Origin: Nocardioides okcheonensis
Lineage (GTDB): Bacteria; Actinomycetota; Actinomycetes; Propionibacteriales; Nocardioidaceae
Length of the DNA stretch: 64,000 nucleotides
Reading direction: 5' to 3'
Assembly: GCF_020991065.1 (NCBI RefSeq)
Contig: NZ_CP087710.1
Coordinates: 868,001 to 932,000 of the forward strand
Below the pieces are notes generated by a model. That model made no database searches. It saw only the letters and a list, made by a program, of their open reading frames with translations, and was not told the DNA's origin. The translations under genes were made by a program, and so were the position numbers. This document shows, one piece after another, positions 50,075 to 58,845 of this stretch. Each line of letters begins with the position of its first letter. Position 1 is the stretch's first letter.

Positions 50075-51319
50075 GTGACCCTGACCCGCGCGCTGACCGC
50101 CGTCCGCCGCGGCCTGCTGGGGCTGCTCGGGCTGCAGGTCGGGCTGGCGATCGCACTGTCCCTCGTCGACTCCTACCGCCGGCGCGGCAAGAAGCCGAAG
50201 CCGTTCCCGGTGACCGCCCCCGAGCGCGTGGCGGTCGGCGACGGCGAGATCACGACGTACACCTTCGGGCGCGACCTCTACGACGACATGCTGGCCGCGA
50301 TCGACGGCGCCAAGAAGCAGGTCCTCTTCGAGACCTACATCTGGAAGGGCGACGAGATCGGCTGGAAGTTCAAGGCCGCCCTCACCGCCGCCGCCGACCG
50401 CGGCGTCGACGTGCACTGCATCTACGACGGCTTCGCCAACCTCGTCGTCTCGCCCGCCTTCAAGCGGTTCTCCCCGTCGCTGAAGGTGCTGCGCTACCCG
50501 GTGTGGACCGCGGGCCTGAAGTTCTGGGACCTGCGCCACTACGGCCGCGACCACCGCAAGATGCTCGTGGTCGACGAGGAGGTCGCCTTCCTCGGCGGCT
50601 ACAACATCGGCTCGCCCTACGCGACCGAGTGGCGCGACACCCACGTGCGGATCACCGGTCCCGGCGTGTGGGACCTCAAGCGGGCCTTCGCCGACTTCTG
50701 GAACCTCAACCGCCGCCACCGGATCAAGCGCGACGAGCGGCCGCTGCTGCTGGAGACCGCGTCCGACTGGGACCCGCAGATCCGGATCCACCGCAACATC
50801 CCGCGGCAGTGGAACTTCCCGATCCGCAGCATGTACCTCGAGGCGATCAACCGCGCGAGCCGCAACATCTGGATCACGACCGCCTACTTCCTGCCCGACC
50901 AGGACTTCGTCGACGCGCTGGTCGACGCGGCGCGGCGCGGGGTCGACGTCCGGATCCTGCTGCCGCTGAAGTCGAACCACATCGTCGCCGACTGGATCTC
51001 GCGCGGCTACTACGGCGAGCTGCTCGCCTCGGGCGCCCGGATCCTGCGCTTCCGCGACGCGATGGTGCACGCCAAGACCGCCACCATCGACGGGAGGTGG
51101 GCGACCGTCGGGACGGCCAACATCGACCGGCTCAGCCTGCAGGGCAACTACGAGATCAACCTCGAGGTGATCGACCCGGCGTTCGCGGCCGTGATGGAGC
51201 GGGTCTTCCGGACCGACGAGACCAACTGCCTCGAGCTCACCCTCGACGAGTGGGAGGCGCGCGACCTCAACCGCAAGTTCACCGAGAGCTTCCTCGCGCC
51301 CCTGCGCCCGCTGCTCTGA
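50075..51319 (+). CDS. Phospholipase D-like/cardiolipin synthase-type protein
   Basis: 414 residues. One N-terminal membrane helix (GLLGLLGLQVGLAIALSLV) and two HKD motifs: DHRKMLVVDEEVAFLGGYN in the first half and VHAKTATIDGRWATVGTAN in the second. This is the bacterial cardiolipin synthase arrangement, condensing two phosphatidylglycerols; other PLD-superfamily reactions are possible. GTG 50075 is chosen over 50069 from promoter spacing. Confidence 0.88.
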   Translation: MTLTRALTAVRRGLLGLLGLQVGLAIALSLVDSYRRRGKKPKPFPVTAPERVAVGDGEITTYTFGRDLYDDMLAAIDGAKKQVLFETYIWKGDEIGWKFKAALTAAADRGVDVHCIYDGFANLVVSPAFKRFSPSLKVLRYPVWTAGLKFWDLRHYGRDHRKMLVVDEEVAFLGGYNIGSPYATEWRDTHVRITGPGVWDLKRAFADFWNLNRRHRIKRDERPLLLETASDWDPQIRIHRNIPRQWNFPIRSMYLEAINRASRNIWITTAYFLPDQDFVDALVDAARRGVDVRILLPLKSNHIVADWISRGYYGELLASGARILRFRDAMVHAKTATIDGRWATVGTANIDRLSLQGNYEINLEVIDPAFAAVMERVFRTDETNCLELTLDEWEARDLNRKFTESFLAPLRPLL

Positions 51320-51332
51320 GCCCCGCTGCCCG

Positions 51333-52268
51333 TCAGCGCGTCGGGAGGTGCGTCGGCACGCTCATCCGCGGGCCCCGGCGGGGGCGGCTGCGTCCGCCGG
51401 CGATCGCGAGCATCGCCGCCCGTCCGCGCTGCGGACGGTAGGGCTCGAGGAGCGCGGCCATCTCGTCGTCGGTGATGTCGTGGCCCAGCAGCGCCCAGCC
51501 GACCCAGTTGGCGAGGTGGTAGTCGCCGAAGCTGACCGCGTCGGCGTCGCCGAGCACCCGCTGGCGCACCTCGGCGCTGGTCCAGACGCCGATGCCGCGC
51601 ACCGTGCGCAGCCGCCGGTCGGCCTCCTCGGGCGACACCTCGGTGATCCGCTCGAGCGACGACGCGAGCCGGCAGGCGGTGACGACCGTGCGGGACTGGG
51701 CGGGCTGGACGCCCAGGCGCAGCCACTCCCACGACGGGATCGTGGCGATCGTCGCCGGGGTGGGCTGGAGCATCAGCCGCAGCGGTGCGACCGGGCCGGG
51801 CGCGGTCTCGCCGTGGCGGCGCACGAGCTCGCGGAAGGACCCGAACGCCTGCTTGCCGGTGACCTTCTGCTCGAGGATCGACGGCACCAGCGACTCCATC
51901 ACCAGCCCGGTGGCACCGATCCGCCAGTGCGGGTGTCGGCGCCAGCCCTCGGCGACCTCGGGGTGGTGGTGCGGCTCGAACCCGGCGGGGTCGTCGTCGG
52001 CGCCCAGCAGCCGCGGGAGGTGCTCCAGCGCCCACTCGGCGCCCGGGCCCCAGGCCCGCCCGAGCACGTCGCCGGCGGACGGACGCGCCTGGACGCAGAG
52101 CGTCGCGGGGCCGACCGGCGTACGCATGGCGCGCCAGGTGCGGCCGGCGTCGTCCTCCCGGTGGGTCGGGTCTCCGGCGCCGCGCCGCTGCGGGCGCAGC
52201 ACCTGCGCGGGCGCACACGGCCACCCGGGCACCCAGGTGCGGGTGCGCTCGGCGTGGGGGGCGGCCAT
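51333..52268 (-). CDS. DNA-3-methyladenine glycosylase 2-like (AlkA/HhH-GPD) protein
   Basis: 311 residues. The helix-hairpin-helix/GPD module (LRTVRGIGVWTSAEVRQRVLG, then DAVSFGDYHLANWVG with the catalytic Asp in FGDYH) and LVPSILEQKVTGKQAFGSF are typical of alkylpurine-DNA glycosylases, which start base excision repair. ATG 52268 has TACCGT 7 nt upstream. The gene is divergent from tryptophan dioxygenase. A poly-basic C-terminus (GRSRPRRGPR) may aid DNA binding. Confidence 0.87.
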   Translation of the reverse strand: MAAPHAERTRTWVPGWPCAPAQVLRPQRRGAGDPTHREDDAGRTWRAMRTPVGPATLCVQARPSAGDVLGRAWGPGAEWALEHLPRLLGADDDPAGFEPHHHPEVAEGWRRHPHWRIGATGLVMESLVPSILEQKVTGKQAFGSFRELVRRHGETAPGPVAPLRLMLQPTPATIATIPSWEWLRLGVQPAQSRTVVTACRLASSLERITEVSPEEADRRLRTVRGIGVWTSAEVRQRVLGDADAVSFGDYHLANWVGWALLGHDITDDEMAALLEPYRPQRGRAAMLAIAGGRSRPRRGPRMSVPTHLPTR

Positions 52269-52308
52269 GCCCACGACGGTAGTCGAGCCGTCCGACGCAC
52301 GGGACGGA

Positions 52309-52314
52309 TAGGTT
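52309..52314 (+). promoter_or_regulatory. -10 box of kynA, leaderless type
   Basis: TAGGTT, 6 nt before the ATG at 52321. The divergent glycosylase gene has TACCGT at 52276-52281 on the minus strand, 7 nt before its ATG. Confidence 0.55.
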
Positions 52315-52320
52315 GCGGCC

Positions 52321-53175
52321 ATGGGCGACGACACCAACCAGCGTGACCTCGAGGCCGGCATCCAGCGCGACTTCTCGCGGTCCATGTCCTACGGCGACTA
52401 CCTCCGCCTCGACGTCCTGCTCTCCGCGCAGCAGCCGCTGTCCGACCCGCCGCAGCACGACGAGCTGCTCTTCATCGTCCAGCACCAGACCAGCGAGCTG
52501 TGGCTCAAGCTGATGGTGCACGAGCTGCGCTCTGCCCGCGCGCTGCTGCGCACCGACGACCTCTCCCCCGCCCTCAAGCGCCTGGCCCGGGTCAAGCACA
52601 TCCAGCACACCCTCACCGACCAGTGGTCGGTGCTGGCCACCCTGACGCCGAGCGAGTACGCCGAGATCCGCCCGTTCCTCGCGACCAGCTCGGGCTTCCA
52701 GTCGGCCCAGTACCGCGAGGTCGAGTTCCTCCTCGGCAACAAGAGCGCCGACATGGTGAAGGTCCACGCCCACGACGGGACCGCCCGCGCGACGCTCGAG
52801 GAGCTGCTGCACGAGCCGTCGCTCTACGACGAGTTCCTCGCCCACCTCGCCCGCCAGGGGCACGCCGTCCCGCAGCGGCTGCTCGCGCGCGACTGGTCGA
52901 AGCCGCACACGACCGACCCGGAGCTGGTCGAGGTGTTCGCGCGGGTCTACGCCGCGCCCGCCGAGCACTGGGGCGTCTACGAGACCTGCGAGGAGCTCGT
53001 CGACGTCGAGGACTCCTTCCAGCAGTGGCGCTTCCGGCACCTGCAGGTCGTGCAGCGCACGATCGGCCACAAGGTCGGCACCGGCGGCTCGTCGGGCGTC
53101 GACTTCCTGCGCCGCGCCCTCGACCTGACGTTCTTCCCCGAGCTCTACGAGGTCCGCACCCGCATCGGGCAGTGA
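52321..53175 (+). CDS. kynA: Tryptophan 2,3-dioxygenase
   Basis: 284-residue heme dioxygenase opening the indole ring of tryptophan to N-formylkynurenine, first step of the kynurenine pathway. YGDYLRLDVLLSAQ, FIVQHQTSELWLKLM (substrate pocket) and the C-terminal GTGGSSGVDFLRRAL are diagnostic. No kynureninase or formamidase gene is adjacent in this window. Confidence 0.95.
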   Translation: MGDDTNQRDLEAGIQRDFSRSMSYGDYLRLDVLLSAQQPLSDPPQHDELLFIVQHQTSELWLKLMVHELRSARALLRTDDLSPALKRLARVKHIQHTLTDQWSVLATLTPSEYAEIRPFLATSSGFQSAQYREVEFLLGNKSADMVKVHAHDGTARATLEELLHEPSLYDEFLAHLARQGHAVPQRLLARDWSKPHTTDPELVEVFARVYAAPAEHWGVYETCEELVDVEDSFQQWRFRHLQVVQRTIGHKVGTGGSSGVDFLRRALDLTFFPELYEVRTRIGQ

Positions 53176-53264
53176 CCGACGTCACTCCTGTCCGCGGGTC
53201 GGCCTAGGCTGCTGGAGGCCGCCCGTCCCGGGCGGCGGCCCCGACCCGAGTGAGGACCACACCC

Positions 53265-55697
53265 GTGCCCGTCCGCAGCCTGCGACAGGAGGAGGCCGTC
53301 GAGCGTGCGGCCCTCCTGTCGGTCTCGTCCTACGACATCGCCGTCGACCTCACCGCCCTGCCCGACGGGCCGGCGTTCCGCGCGGTCAGCACCGTGCGCT
53401 TCACGGCCACCGCGGGCGCCGCGACGTTCGTCGACTGCTGCGCCGAGGTCGAGTCGGCCACCCTCAACGGCGAGCCGCTCCCGCCGGCCGAGGAGGGTCG
53501 GATCGTGCTGGACGGCCTCGCCGACGACAACGTCCTCGTCGTGGCGAGCGTCCAGGCCGACACCACCCACGGGCGCGGCGTGCACCGCGCGGTCGACCCG
53601 GCCGACGACAACGTCTACCTCTGGACCACCTTCGAGCCGGACGAGGCGCGCTACGCCTGGGCCTGCTTCGACCAGCCCGACCTCAAGGCGCCGCACGCGT
53701 TCACGGTCACCGCGCCGTCGGGCTGGACCGTGGTCAGCAACTCGGGCGACCCGCTCGTCGAGGACGTCGACGGCGCCCGCCGCTGGACGTTCGCGCCCAC
53801 CCCGGCGCTGTCGACGTACAACCCCGTCGTGGTGGCGGGGCCGTTCGTCGAGGTCCGGCGCGAGGTCGACGGCTTCGACCTCGGCCTCTACGCCCGCCAG
53901 ACCCTCGCGGACGCGCTGCGGCGCGACGCCGACCAGCTCTTCACCCTCACCGCCCAGGGCCTGGAGTTCTTCGGCGAGCGGTTCGGGATGCCGTTCCCGC
54001 AGCGCAGCTACGACCAGGTGTTCCTGCCGGAGTTCGGCGGGGCGATGGAGAACTACGGCTGCGTCACCTGGAGCGACGACATCATCCGGCGCCACGAGCC
54101 GACCACGGCGGAGTGGCAGGTCTTCACCAACGTGCTGCTGCACGAGATGGCGCACATGTGGTTCGGCAACATCGTGACGATGCGCTGGTGGGACGACCTC
54201 TGGCTCAACGAGGCCTTCGCCGAGTTCGCCTGCATGTGGGCGGCCGAGCGCGCCACGGCCTACGGCGACACGGCCGCCAACAACCTGGTCGGCGACAAGC
54301 TCCACGCCTACCTCGCCGACCAGGGGCCTGCGTCGCACCCGATCCGCCAGAGCGTGCCGAGCGTGGCCGACGCCGAGTCGATCTTCGACTCGATCACCTA
54401 CCCCAAGGGCGCCGCGGTCCTCAAGCAGCTCATGCACTTCGTCGGCGAGGACACCTTCGGCGTCGGCATGTCGGCCTACTTCGCCGAGCACGCGTGGGGC
54501 AACACCACGCTCGACGACCTCGTCCGCGCCCTCGAGCAGGCCAGCGGCCGCGACCTCCAGCCGTGGCGCCGGGCTTGGCTGGAGACCGCCGGGGTCGACC
54601 GGCTCGGCATCGAGCGCACCGGCGACGACCTGGTGCTCACCGCCGCCGGCGCCCACGGAACCCCGCACCCGCAGGTCGTCGGCGTCGCCGCGTACCGCTG
54701 GGCCGGCGATGTCCTCGAGGAGGTCGGCGCGGTCCGCGTCGAGGTCGACGGCGAGCGCACCCCGGTCGAGGGGCTCCCCGATGCCGACCTCTACCTCGTC
54801 AACCACGACGACGCCACCTTCGCCACCACCCGTCCCGACCCCTCCGGGCGCGAGGTGCTCCTCGGCCGTCCGTCCGCGCTGCCCACGACGCTGGCGCGAG
54901 CGGTCGCGATGGCCACCGTGTGGGACATGCTCTCGGAGGGCGACGCGACCGCCGCCGAGGCGGTCGGTGCGCTCACCGACGTGGTGCGGGTCGAGACCGT
55001 CGAGACGGTCGCCGAGCCCTGCCTCCAGCTGGCGCTGACCGCCGCCCAGCAGTGGGCACCCGACGCCGAGCGTGCGGGGCTCGAGGCGCGCGTCGCGGAT
55101 GCGGCGCGCGGCCTGCTGGGGTCGGGGATCGCCCGGCAGACGGCCCTGCGCACACTGGCACGGACGGCCACGGGCGACGACGACCTCGCCGCGGTGCTCG
55201 CCGCTGCCGACGGTGACGTCGACCTCGAGTGGTACGTCCTGCAGCGCCGGGCCGAGCTCGGCGAGGTCGACGCAGCCGCCGTCGCGGCTCTGGAGGAGCG
55301 CGACCCCGATCCCGACTCGTGGGTCCGTGCGCTCTGCGTCCGCGCGAGCTCGCCGTCGCCGGAGGCGAAGGACGAGGCGTGGACCGCCCTGGTGGAGCGG
55401 CGGGTGCCGATCCAGGCTGCGCGCACCGTCGGGCCGGCCCTGTGGCGGCCCGGGCAGGACGACGTGCTGGCTCCCTACGCGGAGCGCTTCCTAGCCGCGC
55501 TCCCCACCCTCCACGAGGGCGGCATGATCCCCGGTCTGGCGCTCACGTCCAGCCTCTTCCCGGTCCACGCGATCGACGAGGCGTGGATCCGCCGCGCCCG
55601 CGAGGTCGCGGCCGCCCAGGCGGCACCGGTCGTCGTCGGCGCGCTGACCGAGCGGTCGGAGGAGGTGCTGCGGATGGTGCGGGCGCGGGGTCTGTGA
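53265..55697 (+). CDS. pepN: Aminopeptidase N (M1 family)
   Basis: 810-residue zinc aminopeptidase. FGGAMENYG is the M1 exopeptidase motif and HEMAHMWFGN (His293) with a downstream Glu forms the HExxH-18x-E zinc site. The C-terminal helical ERAP1-like domain is complete. GTG 53265 is preferred to GTG 53250 because GTGAGGA then sits at the right distance as ribosome binding site; TAGGCT further upstream gives a leader of about 50 nt. This is the usual long actinobacterial PepN. Confidence 0.95.
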   Translation: MPVRSLRQEEAVERAALLSVSSYDIAVDLTALPDGPAFRAVSTVRFTATAGAATFVDCCAEVESATLNGEPLPPAEEGRIVLDGLADDNVLVVASVQADTTHGRGVHRAVDPADDNVYLWTTFEPDEARYAWACFDQPDLKAPHAFTVTAPSGWTVVSNSGDPLVEDVDGARRWTFAPTPALSTYNPVVVAGPFVEVRREVDGFDLGLYARQTLADALRRDADQLFTLTAQGLEFFGERFGMPFPQRSYDQVFLPEFGGAMENYGCVTWSDDIIRRHEPTTAEWQVFTNVLLHEMAHMWFGNIVTMRWWDDLWLNEAFAEFACMWAAERATAYGDTAANNLVGDKLHAYLADQGPASHPIRQSVPSVADAESIFDSITYPKGAAVLKQLMHFVGEDTFGVGMSAYFAEHAWGNTTLDDLVRALEQASGRDLQPWRRAWLETAGVDRLGIERTGDDLVLTAAGAHGTPHPQVVGVAAYRWAGDVLEEVGAVRVEVDGERTPVEGLPDADLYLVNHDDATFATTRPDPSGREVLLGRPSALPTTLARAVAMATVWDMLSEGDATAAEAVGALTDVVRVETVETVAEPCLQLALTAAQQWAPDAERAGLEARVADAARGLLGSGIARQTALRTLARTATGDDDLAAVLAAADGDVDLEWYVLQRRAELGEVDAAAVAALEERDPDPDSWVRALCVRASSPSPEAKDEAWTALVERRVPIQAARTVGPALWRPGQDDVLAPYAERFLAALPTLHEGGMIPGLALTSSLFPVHAIDEAWIRRAREVAAAQAAPVVVGALTERSEEVLRMVRARGL

Positions 55698-55767
55698 CCG
55701 TCCCTGTCGATCCGCGCCGCCGCCGCCGCCCGTCACCTGAGTGACGACCCTGACGAGAGGACGAGCG

Positions 55768-55893
55768 ATGACCGACTACGTGCGTCGCGGCCGCGTGCGT
55801 GCTCACGCGGTCGCACCCCGTGGTCGAGATCAGGCCCGTCGAGGACTGAGCGGCGTCACGGCGCGGGGACCATGTCGCGGATCAGGAAGCTGA
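55768..55893 (+). CDS. Possible small basic protein (uncertain)
   Basis: A 41-codon open frame (MTDYVRRGRVRAHAV start) with GAGAGGACGAGCG upstream of its ATG as a plausible ribosome binding site, in the gap after pepN. It is Arg-rich and runs 38 bp into the 3' end of the convergent secreted-protein gene. No family is recognised. It could be chance in this GC-rich gap. Confidence 0.25.
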   Translation: MTDYVRRGRVRAHAVAPRGRDQARRGLSGVTARGPCRGSGS

Positions 55894-56512
55894 CCTGCTT
55901 GACAGTCTGCGTGACGTGCGGTCCACCGACGCGGTGGCCGTCGAAGCGGCCCCACGCCTTCGCGGTCGGGAAGTACTCCCCATACTCGAGCCTGGTGCGA
56001 CCGGCCGAGTAGGTGCGGTGCTTCTCCGGGGTACCGGTCCCGACCAGGGTGACGTCGATCGCGACGGTGCCGACCGCCGCGCCCGTCGCGTCGACCTCCC
56101 GGAAGTCCCCGGAGAGGCGCAGCCGGTTGGTCGCGTGGTCGAAGACGGCGATGTCCCACGGGTCGAGCTGCTCGACGTAGGTCCCGCCGACGATCATGCA
56201 CGGCGTGGGCGGGACCGGCGAGAGGAGCGGGTCGGGCGGCCTGGCGCCGTCGGGGCAGCTCCAGTCGACGAGGCTCCCGGTGAGGACGTCGTCGTCCTCC
56301 TCGATGGTGAGGTCGCCGAGGTGCCAGTTGCCGGGGGCGCCCGCGTAGGACCCCTCGTGGACCCACCAGACCCGCCCGAAGTCGGCCTCCACCCCGCCCG
56401 TCCAGGCGCGGGGCGGGTCGGCGTCGGCGGCAGCGCCGCCGGTCATCACGGCGGCGCCCGCCAGGCCGACTGCCACGAGGAGCTGTCCGAGTCGCCGCGC
56501 CGCTGAGGTCAT
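55856..56512 (-). CDS. Secreted protein, paralogue of the one at 60727 (function unknown)
   Basis: 218 residues with a signal peptide (LLVAVGLAGAAVMTGGAAADA). A LTGSLVDWSCPDGARPPDP segment corresponds to VAGTVRDWFCPAGAVAPLD in the protein at 60727-61419, in similar positions, each followed by a second Cys about 20 residues on. Predominantly beta. ATG 56512 lies 6 nt after TAGCGT. Confidence 0.72.
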   Translation of the reverse strand: MTSAARRLGQLLVAVGLAGAAVMTGGAAADADPPRAWTGGVEADFGRVWWVHEGSYAGAPGNWHLGDLTIEEDDDVLTGSLVDWSCPDGARPPDPLLSPVPPTPCMIVGGTYVEQLDPWDIAVFDHATNRLRLSGDFREVDATGAAVGTVAIDVTLVGTGTPEKHRTYSAGRTRLEYGEYFPTAKAWGRFDGHRVGGPHVTQTVKQVSFLIRDMVPAP

Positions 56513-56518
56513 CCCTCG

Positions 56519-56524
56519 ACGCTA
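56519..56524 (-). promoter_or_regulatory. -10 box of secreted-protein gene, leaderless type
   Basis: TAGCGT on the minus strand, 6 nt before the ATG at 56512. Confidence 0.55.
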
Positions 56525-56603
56525 GGGACGACCCCTTCCCCCGCGAATCACCGATCGAGGGGAACTCGGTGCCCGGAGCGTGCTCCTCAGGGGCGCGGAC
56601 CGC

Positions 56604-57428
56604 TCAGAGGAGCCGGCCGCAGTTCGGCCACGGCGAGCGGCCGCGCTGCTGGTAGAGCAGCTTCGCGCGGTAGGTCTGCTCGGCCGCCGACGCGCTGGTC
56701 GGGAGGCCGGAGCCGCCCACGCTGCGCCAGGTGCCGGTGTCGAACTGGTAGAGCCCGTAGTAGCCGGCCGGGTTGACCGCGTTCGGGTTCCCGCCCGACT
56801 CGCAGCTCGCGAGGGCACCCCAGTTGAGGCCGTCGGCGCCGGGGACGGACCACGCCTCGCGGCCCACGAGCACGCGCCGCGGCCGCGACTCCTTCACGAC
56901 CTTCTTCTGCACCACGCGGTAGTTCACCGGCTCGCCGTCGTGCAGCGTCTTGATCGCGACGACCTTGCGCTGGCCGGCGCGGCCGGTGCTGACGACCTTG
57001 CGCGTGCCGGGCTCCAGCTTGGTGGTGAAGACCTCGACGGTGCCCTTGCGGATCTTCTGGGTCTTGACCTTGCGCTGCTCGACCACGTCGGTCAGCCGCA
57101 CGACGTCGCCCTGGCGCACCTTCTTGCGCTGGCCGTGGACCTTGTCGCCGCCGCGGAGCACCGCGACGACGTCGTTGCCGTCGACGCTGACCCCGTGGGC
57201 CTCGAGGACCTGGCCGGGCCAGGCCTGGGGCGTGGTGGCGACCTCGACCGGCGCCTGGCCGGCGAGCTTCAGGCTGACCTCGACGGGCTCGGCGTCGGCC
57301 TGCTGGGCGGACGCGCTGCCGGGCACGAGGCTGAGCGCGACGGCGGCCGCGGCGAGGCCGGCGGCGGCACCGCGCGCCCGGCTCGAGGGGGTGCGGGTGG
57401 ACGGGGTGGGTGTGGTGGTGGCACGCAC
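56604..57428 (-). CDS. Resuscitation-promoting factor-like protein (G5 plus transglycosylase-like domain)
   Basis: 274 residues. After a signal peptide (GLAAAAVALSLVPGSASA) comes a ubiquitin-like/DUF348-like segment, then a G5 domain (about 135-200) and the C-terminal Rpf/transglycosylase-like domain: WGALASCESGGNPNAVNPAG with the catalytic Glu, then GYYGLYQFDTGTW. Rpf proteins cleave peptidoglycan and wake dormant actinobacterial cells. The 254 bp to the next gene holds no recognised riboswitch; I looked for a c-di-AMP element and did not find one. Confidence 0.9.
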   Translation of the reverse strand: MRATTTPTPSTRTPSSRARGAAAGLAAAAVALSLVPGSASAQQADAEPVEVSLKLAGQAPVEVATTPQAWPGQVLEAHGVSVDGNDVVAVLRGGDKVHGQRKKVRQGDVVRLTDVVEQRKVKTQKIRKGTVEVFTTKLEPGTRKVVSTGRAGQRKVVAIKTLHDGEPVNYRVVQKKVVKESRPRRVLVGREAWSVPGADGLNWGALASCESGGNPNAVNPAGYYGLYQFDTGTWRSVGGSGLPTSASAAEQTYRAKLLYQQRGRSPWPNCGRLL

Positions 57429-57670
57429 GTGCTTCTGACCTCACGGGGGTTGGGGGTACGCCTCCGGGGCGCTCGGACGCGGCGCCTCGCGGGCACCGGC
57501 CGCGCTGCGCTGCTCGCCTCACGAGGGGAGGCGCGTCGGTCACGACGGGAGCACTGCTGCGGTCCCACCACCAGAACACGGCCGCCGCCGGCATGTCGAA
57601 TCGGGGTCGGGCCCGGCCGGGGCGTCCCCACCCACCCCTGTGAGGGAGGTCACGGCTCGGAGGCGCCGAC

Positions 57671-57676
57671 TAGGCT
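57671..57676 (+). promoter_or_regulatory. -10 box of CDP-glycerol transferase-like gene, leaderless type
   Basis: TAGGCT, 6 nt before the GTG at 57683. Confidence 0.55.
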
Positions 57677-57682
57677 CGGTCC

Positions 57683-58816
57683 GTGGAGGACGTACGCGTG
57701 CTCGCCCACTTCGCGGGCGACCCGACCCGGGCCTACCAGCTGGTCCAGTGGCTGGAGGTCCTCGAGGTGCTGGACGCCGCCCACCCGGTGGGGCTCGTGC
57801 TGCGCGACCCCGACTCGGCCGCGCTGGTCCGCGAGCGGACGCGGCTGCCGGTCCTCCTCGCCGAGTCGTTCGCCGAGCTCACCGACCTCTACGCCGCGCT
57901 CGGCGCCAAGGTCGTGCTCTACGTCAACAACTCCCCGACCAACTTCGAGTCCCTCGTCGACGCCCGGATGCTGCACGTCCACGTCAACCACGGCGAGAGC
58001 GACAAGCAGTCGATGGCGAGCAACAACGCCAAGGCCTACGACCGGGTGTTCGTGGCGGGCGAGGCCGCGGTCCAGCGCTACGTCACGGGCCTGCTCGACT
58101 TCGACGCGACCCGCCTGGTCCGGATCGGGCGGCCCCAGCTCGACCTGCCCCGCGCTCCCCTGCTGGCGCCCAGCCCGCGGCGCACGGTCCTCTACGCCCC
58201 GACGTGGGAGGGCGACGCGAGCTACAACGACTACACGTCGGTCGTCACGCTGGGCGAGGAGATCGTCCGGCAGGTGCTGCGGGTGCCGGACGTGCGCCTC
58301 GTCTACAAGCCGCACCCCAAGGTCACGACCAGCCTCGTGCCCGAGGTCGCGGAGGCCCACGGCGCGATCCTGCGCACCGTCGCGGAGGCCGCGCGCCGCG
58401 ACCCCGACGCCGGGCACACCGAGGTACTGGCCGGCGACATCCTCGCGATGATGGCGCAGTGCGACGCGATGGTCACCGACGTGTCGTCGGTCGGGCTCGA
58501 CTGGCTCTACCTGCGGACCGAGCGGCCGATCGTGATGACCGACCCGCACGACGACCTCGCGTCGCTGCACGAGCAGGCTCCGCTGAGCCGCTGCGCGGAC
58601 GTCGTCGACGCCCGCTCGGTCGGCACGCTCGCCGACCTGCTGGCCGACCGCCTCGACCACGACGAGCACCACCTCGCCCGGCTGGCGATGCGCCACCACT
58701 ACTTCGACGGCCTCCAGGTCGGCGAGAGCACCGGCCGGTTCCTCACCGCGGTGTCCGAGCTGGTGGCGCTCCGCGACCGGCTGCTCGACGACGGCGGCGG
58801 CGCGATCACCGCCTGA
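57683..58816 (+). CDS. CDP-glycerol:glycerophosphotransferase family protein (TagB/TagF-like)
   Basis: 377 residues. The C-terminal half carries the glycerophosphotransferase signatures RTVLYAPTWEGD, RLVYKPHPKV and CDAMVTDVSSVGLDWLYL, and an internal HVNHGESDKQSM corresponds to the acceptor-side His motif. Family members build teichoic-acid-type polymers or attach polyol phosphates. No other teichoic acid genes are nearby. Convergent with the helicase gene, 29 nt apart. Confidence 0.87.
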   Translation: MEDVRVLAHFAGDPTRAYQLVQWLEVLEVLDAAHPVGLVLRDPDSAALVRERTRLPVLLAESFAELTDLYAALGAKVVLYVNNSPTNFESLVDARMLHVHVNHGESDKQSMASNNAKAYDRVFVAGEAAVQRYVTGLLDFDATRLVRIGRPQLDLPRAPLLAPSPRRTVLYAPTWEGDASYNDYTSVVTLGEEIVRQVLRVPDVRLVYKPHPKVTTSLVPEVAEAHGAILRTVAEAARRDPDAGHTEVLAGDILAMMAQCDAMVTDVSSVGLDWLYLRTERPIVMTDPHDDLASLHEQAPLSRCADVVDARSVGTLADLLADRLDHDEHHLARLAMRHHYFDGLQVGESTGRFLTAVSELVALRDRLLDDGGGAITA

Positions 58817-58845
58817 GCGAGCCGGCCCTGGTCGGCCGCGCTTGG

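Noticed and set aside
57429..57682. c-di-AMP (ydaO-type) riboswitch upstream of the Rpf-like gene
   Set aside because: This riboswitch often precedes rpf genes, but I could not find its conserved sequence blocks in the 254-bp leader; GC-rich hairpins alone are not sufficient.
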